Source: an uncultured Caldilineaceae bacterium (GTDB lineage Bacteria > Chloroflexota > Anaerolineae > Caldilineales > Caldilineaceae). Taken from it: a DNA stretch of 64,000 nucleotides. The notes beneath the pieces were generated by a model. The model had not been told where the DNA came from. It did no database searches and saw only the letters and a program-made list of their open reading frames with translations. The first letter of the stretch is position 1, and the number at the start of each line of letters is the position of its first letter. Of this stretch, positions 44,152 to 52,594 are shown piece by piece. The stretch is taken from the NCBI GenBank assembly GCA_951813625.1, contig CATOTS010000022.1:1-64000 (forward strand), in the 5' to 3' direction. Made by a program: the position numbers and the translations under genes.

Positions 44152-46176
44152 ATGAAAAGACTGAAGTCAATCAGGACCGATGTAACGCGTAGGGAATTCG
44201 TGCGCCTGTCAGCGATGGCTGGCGCCGGCACGATTCTCGCCGCTTGCGGTGCAGGCGAAGCGCCCGCAGCCGAGGCGCCGATGGAAGAGGCGCCGGCCGA
44301 ATCTGCTGCCGATGCCGCTCCCGCTTCAGGCTCCATGTACAACGAAGCCCCGCGGTTGGCCGAGATGGTCGCTAACGGCGACCTGCCGCCCGTAGACGAG
44401 CGTCTGCCCGTCGCCCCGCTCGTGCTCAAAGGGCTGGACGGGGTCGGTAACTACGGCGGCCTCTGGCGCGCCGGCCGTCGCGGCCAGGCCGATCATTTCG
44501 CCGTGAACCAGGTCATCATTCGCGGCGCATTGTCGATCAACCAGGAGTTGACGATCAATCCCATGATCGCCGAATCCTGGTCCGTCAGCGACGACGCCAC
44601 CGAATTCACCTTCAATCTGCGCGAAGGCATGAAATGGTCGGACGGCGCTCCCTTCACCTCGGCCGATATCAGGTTCTGGTACGACGAAGAGGTCAACAAC
44701 GAGGAGCTCACCCCGGTCTTCCCGGCTTGGCTGACTGCCAACGTCGACGGCACAAATGTGCCCGCGGAGGTGTCTACGCCCGATGACACGACCGTCATCT
44801 TCAAGTTCGCCAGCCCCAATGCGCTTTTCCACTACAGCGGCGGCATCCTTCTCTCGTTCCCGGTCCGCTCCGCCGAGTACATGAAGCAGTTCCACCCCGA
44901 CCACACCGACGACATCGACGCTTTGAACCAGATGATCGCCGATGCCGACCTGGAACTGTGGACCGACCTCTACAACGACAAGCGCAGCGGGCGCCACGAG
45001 AATCCCGAATCACCGATGCTGTGGCCCTGGACAGTAGAGACCGACTTCACCGAGCCGCTTGTTACCGCCGTTCGCAACCCCTACTTCTGGGCCGTAGACG
45101 TTGATGGCAACCAGCTCCCCTACATCGACGACCTCACCTTCCGCCAGTTCACCGACCCGGACGTCTACGCGCTCTGGTGCATTAACGGCGAAATCGACTG
45201 CCAGTCCCGTCATGTGCGCAACACCGACATCACCGTCCTCAAAGAGAACGAAGAGGCCGGCGACTACAAGCTCCAGATCTGGCGTCGCACCGCGGTCTAC
45301 GGTCTGCACCTCAACATGACCGCCAAAGAACCCCGCCTGCGCGAACTCTTCCAGGCGCGCGACTTCCGCATCGCCTGCTCGATCGGCGTCGACCGCGACG
45401 CCATCAACGAACTGGTTTTCGACGGCACCGCCACCAACATGCAGTACGGCCCGCCCGTCGAATCACCCCTGTACGTCGAAGAACTGAACAACGCCCACCT
45501 CGAATATGACCCTGACAGAGCCAACGCCCTCATCGACGGCCTCGGCTACACCGAACGCGACGACGAAGGTTATCGACTCTGGAAGGACGGCAGCGGCGAG
45601 CGCATCCGCTGGACCATGCTGGGCGGCCCCACAGTCACCGACAATGACCAGTTGCTCATAGATTACATCACTGAAATGGGCTTCGAAATCAACTACCGCG
45701 GCGCCGAACGCGCGCTCGCCCAGGAGCTCGACCGCAACAACGACATCGAGGCCAGGACCACCTTCATGGACCGCAACCTCATCCCCCTCGCAGACCCCGT
45801 CATCTGGATCAACCGCGCCAACACCGAGCGCCCCTGGGGCAACGCCTGGCAGATGTGGTCCGTCAACCCCGACAACCCCATCGGCGAGCCGCCGCCCGAC
45901 GGTCACTGGCAGTGGGACCTCTGGAACCTTTGGGACGAGATCCGCGTCACCGCCGACGGCGATAAGCAGAACGAACTGTTCAAAGAGATCCTCCGCATCT
46001 GGGGCAGAGAGCTGCCCACCGTCGGCTACTTCGGCGAACTGCCGCGGCCGGTCGTCGTCCGCAACGGCTTCAAGGGCATCCACGCCGGCTATCCGTGGGA
46101 CTGCTGCCGCGGCGTCTATGAGCACATCATCGACAACGCCACCTGGTATTGGGAAGACCCCGAAAATCACATGTAG
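44152..46176 (+). CDS. Extracellular solute-binding protein family 5, Tat lipoprotein (set C, first copy)
   Basis: 674 residues. Twin-arginine signal VTRREFVRLSAMAGAGTI with lipobox Cys32, then an Ala/Glu/Pro linker (EAPMEEAPAESAADAAPA). It has the DppA-type mature domain (FNLREGMKWSDGAPFTSADI) and ends with a conserved CCRGVYEHIIDNATWYWEDP block. It is a tandem paralogue of the next gene, by eye about three quarters identical, with the linker almost the same. The duplication probably gives two ligand specificities for one permease. Confidence 0.92.
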   Translation: MKRLKSIRTDVTRREFVRLSAMAGAGTILAACGAGEAPAAEAPMEEAPAESAADAAPASGSMYNEAPRLAEMVANGDLPPVDERLPVAPLVLKGLDGVGNYGGLWRAGRRGQADHFAVNQVIIRGALSINQELTINPMIAESWSVSDDATEFTFNLREGMKWSDGAPFTSADIRFWYDEEVNNEELTPVFPAWLTANVDGTNVPAEVSTPDDTTVIFKFASPNALFHYSGGILLSFPVRSAEYMKQFHPDHTDDIDALNQMIADADLELWTDLYNDKRSGRHENPESPMLWPWTVETDFTEPLVTAVRNPYFWAVDVDGNQLPYIDDLTFRQFTDPDVYALWCINGEIDCQSRHVRNTDITVLKENEEAGDYKLQIWRRTAVYGLHLNMTAKEPRLRELFQARDFRIACSIGVDRDAINELVFDGTATNMQYGPPVESPLYVEELNNAHLEYDPDRANALIDGLGYTERDDEGYRLWKDGSGERIRWTMLGGPTVTDNDQLLIDYITEMGFEINYRGAERALAQELDRNNDIEARTTFMDRNLIPLADPVIWINRANTERPWGNAWQMWSVNPDNPIGEPPPDGHWQWDLWNLWDEIRVTADGDKQNELFKEILRIWGRELPTVGYFGELPRPVVVRNGFKGIHAGYPWDCCRGVYEHIIDNATWYWEDPENHM

Positions 46177-46183
46177 CGCCCTC

Positions 46184-46213
46184 CGGCGAGTGGCCGCAAC
46201 CGGCCACTCGCCG
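46184..46213 (+). other. Stem-loop after the first set C binding-protein gene
   Basis: CGGCGAGTGGCC pairs perfectly with GGCCACTCGCCG (12 bp; a 13th pair closes a 4-base loop), beginning eight bases after the stop. There is no U-run. Confidence 0.8.
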
Positions 46214-46252
46214 CTCTCTTGTATTCTTCACAGCACAAAAGGAGTAGAACGG

Positions 46253-48280
46253 ATGAAAAGTTTGAAGATGCCGAGAACGAACGTGACGCGACGCGAGTTT
46301 ATGCGCGTCTCAGCGATGGCGACGGCGGGCACCGTCCTCGTGGCCTGCGGCGCCGGTGGAGAACCCGCAGCCGAGGCGCCGATGGAAGAGGCGCCGGCCG
46401 AATCTGCTGCCGAAGCCGCCCCCGATTCGGGGTCCATGTACAACGAGGCGCCCCGACTGGCCGAGATGGTAGCCAACGGCGAACTACCGCCAGTCGATGA
46501 GCGTGTGCCCGTCAACCCGCTCGTGCTGGAGGGGCTGGATGGAATCGGGAACTATGGCGGCCTATGGCGCGCCGGCTTCCGCGGCCAGGCCGACCACTTT
46601 GCCCTTAACCAGGTGATCATCCGCGGCATCCTGTCGATTAACCAGGAACTCACCATCAACCCGATGATTGCTGATTCCTGGTCGGTCAGCGACGATGCCA
46701 CCGAATACGTCTTCAACTTGCGAGAAGGCATGAAGTGGTCCAGCGGCGAACCCTTCACCAGTGCCGATTTCGTCTTCTGGTTCGAGGAAGAGATGAAGAA
46801 CGAAACGCTCACACCGGTCTTCCCCGGCTGGCTCACCAGCCCCGTCGAAGGCGAAAATGTTCCCGTGGAGATGACCGCCCCCGACGACACGACCGTCGTA
46901 TTCAAGTTCGCCGGGCCCAACGCCCTCTTCCACCTGGAAGGCGGTGTTGTCCTAAGCAGTCCAGTGCGCTCTGCCGCCTACATGAGTCAGTTCCACCCGG
47001 ACCACACCGACGACCAGGCCGCGCTCGACCAGAAAATCGCCGATGCCGGCCTCGACAACTGGACCGAACTCTACACCGACATGCGCAGCGGACGCCACGA
47101 AAACCCCGACAGCCCCATGCTGTATCCGTGGATTCTGCAGAGCGACTACACCGAAGAGATTGTCAACTGCACCCGCAACCCCTACTTCTGGGCAGTGGAT
47201 ACGGCTGGCAACCAGCTTCCCTACATTGACGACCTCTCCTTCCGTCTCTTCAACGACTCCGATGTCCACGCGCTGCGGCTTGTCAATGGCGAGATCGACT
47301 GCCAGTCCCGCCATATTCGCAACACCGACCTCACCGTGCTCAAGGAGAATGAGGATAGCGGCGATTACAAGATCCAGTTCTGGCGATGGACCGCCGTCTA
47401 CGGTGTCCATTTCAACATGACCACCAACGACGACCGCCGCCGCGAACTCTTCCAGGAACGCGACTTCCGCATCGCCGTCTCCCTCGGCTTCAACCGCGAC
47501 GAAGTCAGGGAACTGATCTACGATGGGTTCGGAAAGAATATGCAGTACGGACCCCCCGCCGAGTCGCCCGTGCACCACGCAAAGCTCAGCAACGCCTACC
47601 TCGACTACGACCCCGACGCGGCCAATGCTCTGCTCGACGGGCTTGGTTACACGGACAAGGACGACGACGGCTACCGCCTCTGGAAAGATGGCAGTGGCGA
47701 ACGCATCAGCTGGACCATGTTGGGTGGCGCCGAAATCACTGACCTCAGCCAGACCTTTATCGACTACCTTGTCGACCTGGGATTCGAAGTCAACTATCGA
47801 GGCGTTGACCGCTCGCTCAGCATCGAGCTCCACCAGTCTAACGACGTCGAATGTACTACGTCCTTCATGGACCGTAACCTTGTGCCACTTGCTGATCCCC
47901 AAGTCTGGGTCAAGCACCGCAACATCAACGACCGGCCCTGGTGCAACGCCTGGACCGCCTGGAAGCTCGATCCCACCAATCCCATCGCCCAGGAGCCGCC
48001 CGCCGGCCACTGGATCTGGACCATCTGGGACCTGTGGGACGAGATCCGCGCCACCCCCGGCGAGGTAGCGCAGGCCGACCTATTCAAGCAGATTCTCGAA
48101 ATCTGGTCCGAAGAACTGCCATCCGTCGGCTTCTTCGGCGAGTTGCCCCGCCTCGTCATGGTCAAGAACGGCTTCAAGGGCATCCATGCCAACAACCCGT
48201 GGGACTGCTGCCGCGGCGTCTACGAGCACATCATCGACAATGCCACCTGGTATTGGGATGATCCTTCAATGCATATGTAA
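46253..48280 (+). CDS. Extracellular solute-binding protein family 5, Tat lipoprotein (set C, second copy)
   Basis: 675 residues from the ATG at 46253, behind AAAGGAG; the open frame extends upstream into the previous gene. Tat signal VTRREFMRVSAMATAGTVLV with lipobox Cys32. Most of its length is collinear with the preceding paralogue, including FNLREGMKWSSGEPFTSADF and the C-terminal CCRGVYEHIIDNATWYW block. Differences concentrate in the ligand-facing middle region, in line with divergence of specificity. Confidence 0.92.
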   Translation: MKSLKMPRTNVTRREFMRVSAMATAGTVLVACGAGGEPAAEAPMEEAPAESAAEAAPDSGSMYNEAPRLAEMVANGELPPVDERVPVNPLVLEGLDGIGNYGGLWRAGFRGQADHFALNQVIIRGILSINQELTINPMIADSWSVSDDATEYVFNLREGMKWSSGEPFTSADFVFWFEEEMKNETLTPVFPGWLTSPVEGENVPVEMTAPDDTTVVFKFAGPNALFHLEGGVVLSSPVRSAAYMSQFHPDHTDDQAALDQKIADAGLDNWTELYTDMRSGRHENPDSPMLYPWILQSDYTEEIVNCTRNPYFWAVDTAGNQLPYIDDLSFRLFNDSDVHALRLVNGEIDCQSRHIRNTDLTVLKENEDSGDYKIQFWRWTAVYGVHFNMTTNDDRRRELFQERDFRIAVSLGFNRDEVRELIYDGFGKNMQYGPPAESPVHHAKLSNAYLDYDPDAANALLDGLGYTDKDDDGYRLWKDGSGERISWTMLGGAEITDLSQTFIDYLVDLGFEVNYRGVDRSLSIELHQSNDVECTTSFMDRNLVPLADPQVWVKHRNINDRPWCNAWTAWKLDPTNPIAQEPPAGHWIWTIWDLWDEIRATPGEVAQADLFKQILEIWSEELPSVGFFGELPRLVMVKNGFKGIHANNPWDCCRGVYEHIIDNATWYWDDPSMHM

Positions 48281-48301
48281 AGCTAAGTTGTGAAGAAATA
48301 A

Positions 48302-48333
48302 GAGTGAGGAGGGACGCATCTCTCTCCTCACTC
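48302..48333 (+). other. Stem-loop between second set C binding protein and permease
   Basis: GAGTGAGGAG pairs perfectly with CTCCTCACTC (10 bp) around a 12-base loop, 21 bases after the stop. The right arm is followed by CTCTTTGC, so partial termination is possible. Confidence 0.75.
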
Positions 48334-48360
48334 CTCTTTGCTCTCTTCTAGAGGTTCGTC

Positions 48361-49356
48361 ATGTTCTCATACATCCTGGGCCGGTTTGCCGTGATGATTC
48401 CGACCCTCTTCGTGATCTCGATTGTCACCTTTATCATCATCCAGCTCCCCCCCGGCGACTACCTGACCACCTATGCCGCGCAGTTGCGCGAACAGGGTGA
48501 TGAGGTCGACGAAGTGTTGATGGCAAGGTTGGAGAGACGATACGGCCTGGGCCAGCCTCAGCACATTCAGTACCTGAAGTGGGTCTCCGGCATCCTCCTG
48601 CGCGGCGACTGGGGCGAGTCAATGTTGTTCCAGAGACCGGTCGAAGACCTGATCTGGAACAGGATCGGCCTCACCTTCATTCTCTCCTTTACGACCCTGC
48701 TGTTCGGCTGGCTCGTTTCGATTCCATTAGGGGTCTATTCGGCGACCCACCAGTACTCGGTGATCGACTATGTCGTCACCGCGCTCAATTTTATCGGCAA
48801 GGGCCTGCCGGAGTTCATGCTGGCGCTCGTGATTATGTGGCTTGTGACCAGCTATTCCGACATGAGCGTCGGCGGCCTCTTCAGCCCCGAATATATGGAC
48901 GCGCCCTGGACCGTCGACCGTCTTCTCGATTTGCTGGCCCATGTCTGGATCCCAATCGTGATCCTGGCGGTCGGCAGCACCGCCAACGGCATCCGCATCA
49001 CCCGCGCCAATCTGTTGGACGAACTCAACAAACCGTATGTCGAGACGGCGCGTGCCAAGGGAGTCAAGGAGACGAGGCTCATCTGGAAGTACCCGACGCG
49101 CGTCGCCCTCAACCCCTTCTTCAGCACAGTCGGCTGGTCGCTGGCCGATCTGATTTCAGGAACGACCATCGTGGCGATCGTGCTGAGCCTCCAGACGACC
49201 GGCCCGATGCTCTTTACGGCCCTGATCAACCAGGATATGTTCTTGGCCGGCAGCTTTATCATGATGCTCAGTGTCCTCACTGTAATCGGTACACTGCTCT
49301 CCGATCTCCTGCTGGCTTGGGTCGATCCCCGCATCCGCCTCGAAGAGATGGCATAG
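48361..49356 (+). CDS. ABC transporter permease, DppB-like (set C)
   Basis: 331 residues with six helices, starting MFSYILGRFAVMIPTLFVIS. The EAA-like loop is NKPYVETARAKGVKETRLIW, very close to that of set A (28764-29750) and less so to set B, so A and C are sister systems. The C-terminus is DLLLAWVDPRIRLEEMA. It pairs with the DppC-like protein 95 bases downstream. Confidence 0.93.
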   Translation: MFSYILGRFAVMIPTLFVISIVTFIIIQLPPGDYLTTYAAQLREQGDEVDEVLMARLERRYGLGQPQHIQYLKWVSGILLRGDWGESMLFQRPVEDLIWNRIGLTFILSFTTLLFGWLVSIPLGVYSATHQYSVIDYVVTALNFIGKGLPEFMLALVIMWLVTSYSDMSVGGLFSPEYMDAPWTVDRLLDLLAHVWIPIVILAVGSTANGIRITRANLLDELNKPYVETARAKGVKETRLIWKYPTRVALNPFFSTVGWSLADLISGTTIVAIVLSLQTTGPMLFTALINQDMFLAGSFIMMLSVLTVIGTLLSDLLLAWVDPRIRLEEMA

Positions 49357-49451
49357 CCGCCGGATTTGCTACCGTTTCGCTGTTCGAATGCAACTCTCAA
49401 ATGTGAACAACAACAGCAGTTTGAGCGTTACCAAGAGGGACTGAACGAACG

Positions 49452-50630
49452 ATGACGAACGAGGACCAAAGACCGGCTGCCTTTGAAGAGGACCCCGAGG
49501 AAGAGCGCTATCTGGACGTCAATGAGGACGAAACACAGGTTGCCGTCGCTTCATTCTGGCAGTTGATCTGGTGGCGTTACCGCCGCCATCGCGTGGCTGT
49601 ATTCAGTACCTTTGTCGTAATTGTCTTCTATCTGATCGCGGCCTTCAGCGAATTTGTCGCGCCTTACGACCCGGAAGCCAAATTCGTCAAGTATAAGTTA
49701 CATCCGCCCACACCAATTCACATCGTCGATGCCGAAGGTAACTGGCATTTGCCCTTCATATACCAGACAGTACGCGAGCGAGACCCGGAGACCTTCCGCA
49801 ACAACTACCACGAAGATACTGAGATTCGCCATCCGATACGCTTCTTCCCCAAGGGCGCAGAATATAAGTTGTGGGGTGAAATCGCTGTAACCACGAAACT
49901 ATTCGGTCTGGACGTTCCCCACGAAGAGCAGGGCTTCTTCCTGCTGGGTACCGACCGCCTTGGACGCGATATGTTCTCCCGCGTCTCCTATGGAGCTCGC
50001 CTCTCACTTTCCATCGGCCTCATCGGCGTGGTCATCAGCCTGGTCCTCGGCATTCTGTTGGGCGGCCTGTCAGGCTACTACGGCGGCACCATCGACAATA
50101 TCATCCAGCGCATTATCGAATTCCTGCGTTCAATCCCGTCCATTCCACTGTGGATGGGCCTGAGCGCGGCTCTGCCGCCCGGATGGCCGATACTCTATGT
50201 CTACTTCAGCATTACCGTGATTCTCTCCTTTATCGGCTGGACTGGCATGGCCCGTGTCGTGCGCGGCAAGTTCCTGCAGCTGCGCGAGGAAGAGTTCGTC
50301 ATGGCCGCGCGCTTCTCCGGCAGCGGCGAACTGCGCATCATCCTGCGTCATATGCTTCCCTCTTTCCTCAGCCACATCATCGCCACCATGACCTTGGCGA
50401 TCCCGACTATGATTCTCAGCGAAACCGCACTCAGCTTTCTCGGGCTCGGCCTGCGTCCGCCCGCCATCAGCTGGGGCGTACTGTTGCAGGAGGCGCAAAA
50501 CATCAGCGCCGTCGCCATCGCTCCCTGGACGATGGTTGCGCCCGCCATCATGGTGGTGATCTCGGTGACCGCATTCAACTTCATGGGCGACGGCATGCGC
50601 GACGCCGCCGACCCGTACGCAAGCCTCTAA
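49452..50630 (+). CDS. ABC transporter permease, DppC-like with large insertion (set C)
   Basis: 392 residues. An acidic cytoplasmic N-terminus (EEDPEEERYLDVNEDE) precedes helix 1. An external insert of about 100 residues (PHEEQG near its end) comes before LLGTDRLGRDMFSRVSYGAR. The insert is strongly similar to that of 56533-57723 (shared FIY…RERDPETxRN and HPIRF) and unlike set B. No ATPase gene follows; the next gene is a cupin. Confidence 0.92.
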   Translation: MTNEDQRPAAFEEDPEEERYLDVNEDETQVAVASFWQLIWWRYRRHRVAVFSTFVVIVFYLIAAFSEFVAPYDPEAKFVKYKLHPPTPIHIVDAEGNWHLPFIYQTVRERDPETFRNNYHEDTEIRHPIRFFPKGAEYKLWGEIAVTTKLFGLDVPHEEQGFFLLGTDRLGRDMFSRVSYGARLSLSIGLIGVVISLVLGILLGGLSGYYGGTIDNIIQRIIEFLRSIPSIPLWMGLSAALPPGWPILYVYFSITVILSFIGWTGMARVVRGKFLQLREEEFVMAARFSGSGELRIILRHMLPSFLSHIIATMTLAIPTMILSETALSFLGLGLRPPAISWGVLLQEAQNISAVAIAPWTMVAPAIMVVISVTAFNFMGDGMRDAADPYASL

Positions 50631-50691
50631 CCCTGAATCCGGGAGCGGCTCTCCGTCTCGCAGCCGCCCCGCCCTGCGCGCAAGGAATTCT

Positions 50692-50985
50692 ATGATCATC
50701 AAAGGCAGCGCAATCCCCGAAGTCAACTTCCGCAAAGGCTACGAGATCAGTGAAGCGCAGGAACAGATCGACCACTTCGCTGAACGCATCACCACCCCGG
50801 CCAACCCGTTCGAACCGGAAAAGCACGGCGAACAGCGCTTCTGGTATATCCTCGAGGGCGAGGCCAACGTAACCATCAATGGTGAATGCACGACCGTCGG
50901 CCCGTCCGACCTGATTCTGATCGAGCCGTGGACCGACCACAGCCTGCGCGCCGACGATTGGGTGCGTTGGATCTGCTTCGGATAA
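50692..50985 (+). CDS. Small cupin-domain protein
   Basis: 97 residues forming one cupin barrel. Motif 1 is KHGEQRFWYILEGEANVTIN and motif 2 is DLILIEPWTDHSLRADD. Metal-ligand candidates are the His and Glu of motif 1 and the His of motif 2. A role in sugar-acid isomerisation or sensing is common for such small cupins. It is the first of three genes (cupin, oxidoreductase, cupin) downstream of transporter set C. Confidence 0.8.
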   Translation: MIIKGSAIPEVNFRKGYEISEAQEQIDHFAERITTPANPFEPEKHGEQRFWYILEGEANVTINGECTTVGPSDLILIEPWTDHSLRADDWVRWICFG

Positions 50986-51010
50986 TCAAGCCACAAGGAA
51001 ATCCCAACCA

Positions 51011-52213
51011 ATGTCACGCAAACTGAAACTGGCCCTGATCGGTCTGGGCCGCCGCGGCCGCGGCGGGCACCTGCCCGTCTACCCCAAACTGAAAGATGTG
51101 TTTGAATTTGTCGCCGTCTGCGATAAGGATGAAGAGGTCCTGCGCGAAGTGGCTGCAGATTACGGTGTCAACGCCTACACCAGCGTGCGCGATCTGGTGG
51201 CCCGCGAGGAGCTGGATATCGTCGACGTCGTCGTTCCCGGCGATGCCCACCACCCCATCTGCTGCTATCTGGCCGAAAACGGCATCCATTTCATCGTCGA
51301 AACGCCCGTCTCCGTTACCCGCCCCATGACCGATCTAATGGTCGAGGCCGCCAAACGCAATAACGTCAAGCTGGAAGTGGCGGAGAACTACCACCGTGTT
51401 CCCATGGCCCGCTTCCAGTTCGAGGTGATTGACAGCGGCGTCATCGGCGAGGTGGGCCGCATCTACCGCATCTTCTACGAGGGCGGCTATCACGGCATGA
51501 GCATGTTGCGCCTGCTCGCCGGCAGCCCGCCCAAGTCGATCCTCGGCATCACCCACGTGACCGGCGTCGTCCCCATCATCGACCGCATGAAACGCCACCA
51601 TTCGCAGGAAAACTGCACCACCAGCTTTCTCGAATTCGAGAACGGCGCCGCCGCGACAATGATCTACTCCAACGTGATCCACGCCCGCTCGCTCGGCCGC
51701 AAGAATGCCGGCATTTCCCAGATTGACGGTACGCGCGGCGCCATCGTCGGCAACACCGTCTACTTCACCGACCCCGCCGACTACCAGAGCGGCGCCATCG
51801 CCAACGCTTATGAACCCCGTATCTCGACCATCGACGTCGAAGGGCGAGAGGTCCTGCAGCGCATCAGCCTCGAACTGCCCGACCGCGAAATCGCCTGGGA
51901 GAACCCTTACGCCCATCTCGGCGTCGGCGAGAACAACGGCCGCGGTGTCGACATGGCAGACCAGCTCATGAGCATCGCCCGCGCAGTTCTGGACGACATC
52001 GAGCCGACCTACGGCGCGCAGGAAGCCCGGCTCGACCAGGAGATGTCCCTGGCGGCCTCTGAATCGGCGCTCATGAACAAGCAGCCGCTGGCGTTCCCTC
52101 TGCGTTCGCCCTCCGAAGCCGAGCAGAGGATCCTGACGAAATTCAAAGAGACCTACGGCTACGATTACACGGAAACCGAGCCGTTGCTCGACGTCTTCTA
52201 TCCCCGACGATAA
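51011..52213 (+). CDS. Gfo/Idh/MocA-family oxidoreductase
   Basis: 400 residues. The N-terminal Rossmann motif is GLGRRGRGGH (11-20), followed by VCDKD for cofactor binding. The usual catalytic EKP motif is ETP here (VETPVSV, Glu97-Thr98-Pro99), so the lysine that normally contacts substrate is missing. Downstream, EVAENYHRVPMARFQFEVID and the mid-domain YEGGYH are family-like. The family oxidises sugars, inositols and sugar acids with NAD(P). Without the lysine it may use another base or be a non-redox paralogue. Confidence 0.88.
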   Translation: MSRKLKLALIGLGRRGRGGHLPVYPKLKDVFEFVAVCDKDEEVLREVAADYGVNAYTSVRDLVAREELDIVDVVVPGDAHHPICCYLAENGIHFIVETPVSVTRPMTDLMVEAAKRNNVKLEVAENYHRVPMARFQFEVIDSGVIGEVGRIYRIFYEGGYHGMSMLRLLAGSPPKSILGITHVTGVVPIIDRMKRHHSQENCTTSFLEFENGAAATMIYSNVIHARSLGRKNAGISQIDGTRGAIVGNTVYFTDPADYQSGAIANAYEPRISTIDVEGREVLQRISLELPDREIAWENPYAHLGVGENNGRGVDMADQLMSIARAVLDDIEPTYGAQEARLDQEMSLAASESALMNKQPLAFPLRSPSEAEQRILTKFKETYGYDYTETEPLLDVFYPRR

Positions 52214-52273
52214 GCAGTGCCTGGAGAGCGGGCGCCCGCAGGCGACCCGCGCAACGCGGAAAGGACGTGTACA

Positions 52274-52591
52274 GTGGAGTTCTTAAACGTAGAAAAGAAG
52301 GGGATTTCCCGCTATCTCCTCGACGCCGACGTGGAGGGCGAGCCGCTTCGCGTCCATATTTCGGAGGTCGACGCCGGCCAGCGCTCCCACCCACCCCACC
52401 GGCACGGCGGCTTTGAGGCCTTCTATATGATCGAAGGCGAGGGCACGCTCGAGATAGACGCCGAGCGCCATCCGCTGCGCGCCAACGAGGCGGTCGTATT
52501 CGACCCGCACAAGCTGCATGGGTTGATCAACACCAGCAATGCGCCGATGCGCTATATGGTGATCATCCGGCCTGAGGAGGGTGGAGCGTAG
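52274..52591 (+). CDS. Cupin-domain protein
   Basis: 105 residues starting at a GTG at 52274, nine bases after AAGGA; the ATG at 52217 lies in a stretch without family character. The cupin motifs are clear: HPPHRHGGFEAFYMIEGEGT with three histidines and a Glu, then VVFDPHKLHGLINTSNAPMR. It is a probable metal-binding isomerase, dioxygenase or sugar-binding barrel. It lies 60 bases after the Gfo/Idh/MocA gene and converges with the large minus-strand gene. Confidence 0.82.
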   Translation: MEFLNVEKKGISRYLLDADVEGEPLRVHISEVDAGQRSHPPHRHGGFEAFYMIEGEGTLEIDAERHPLRANEAVVFDPHKLHGLINTSNAPMRYMVIIRPEEGGA

Positions 52592-52594
52592 AAG

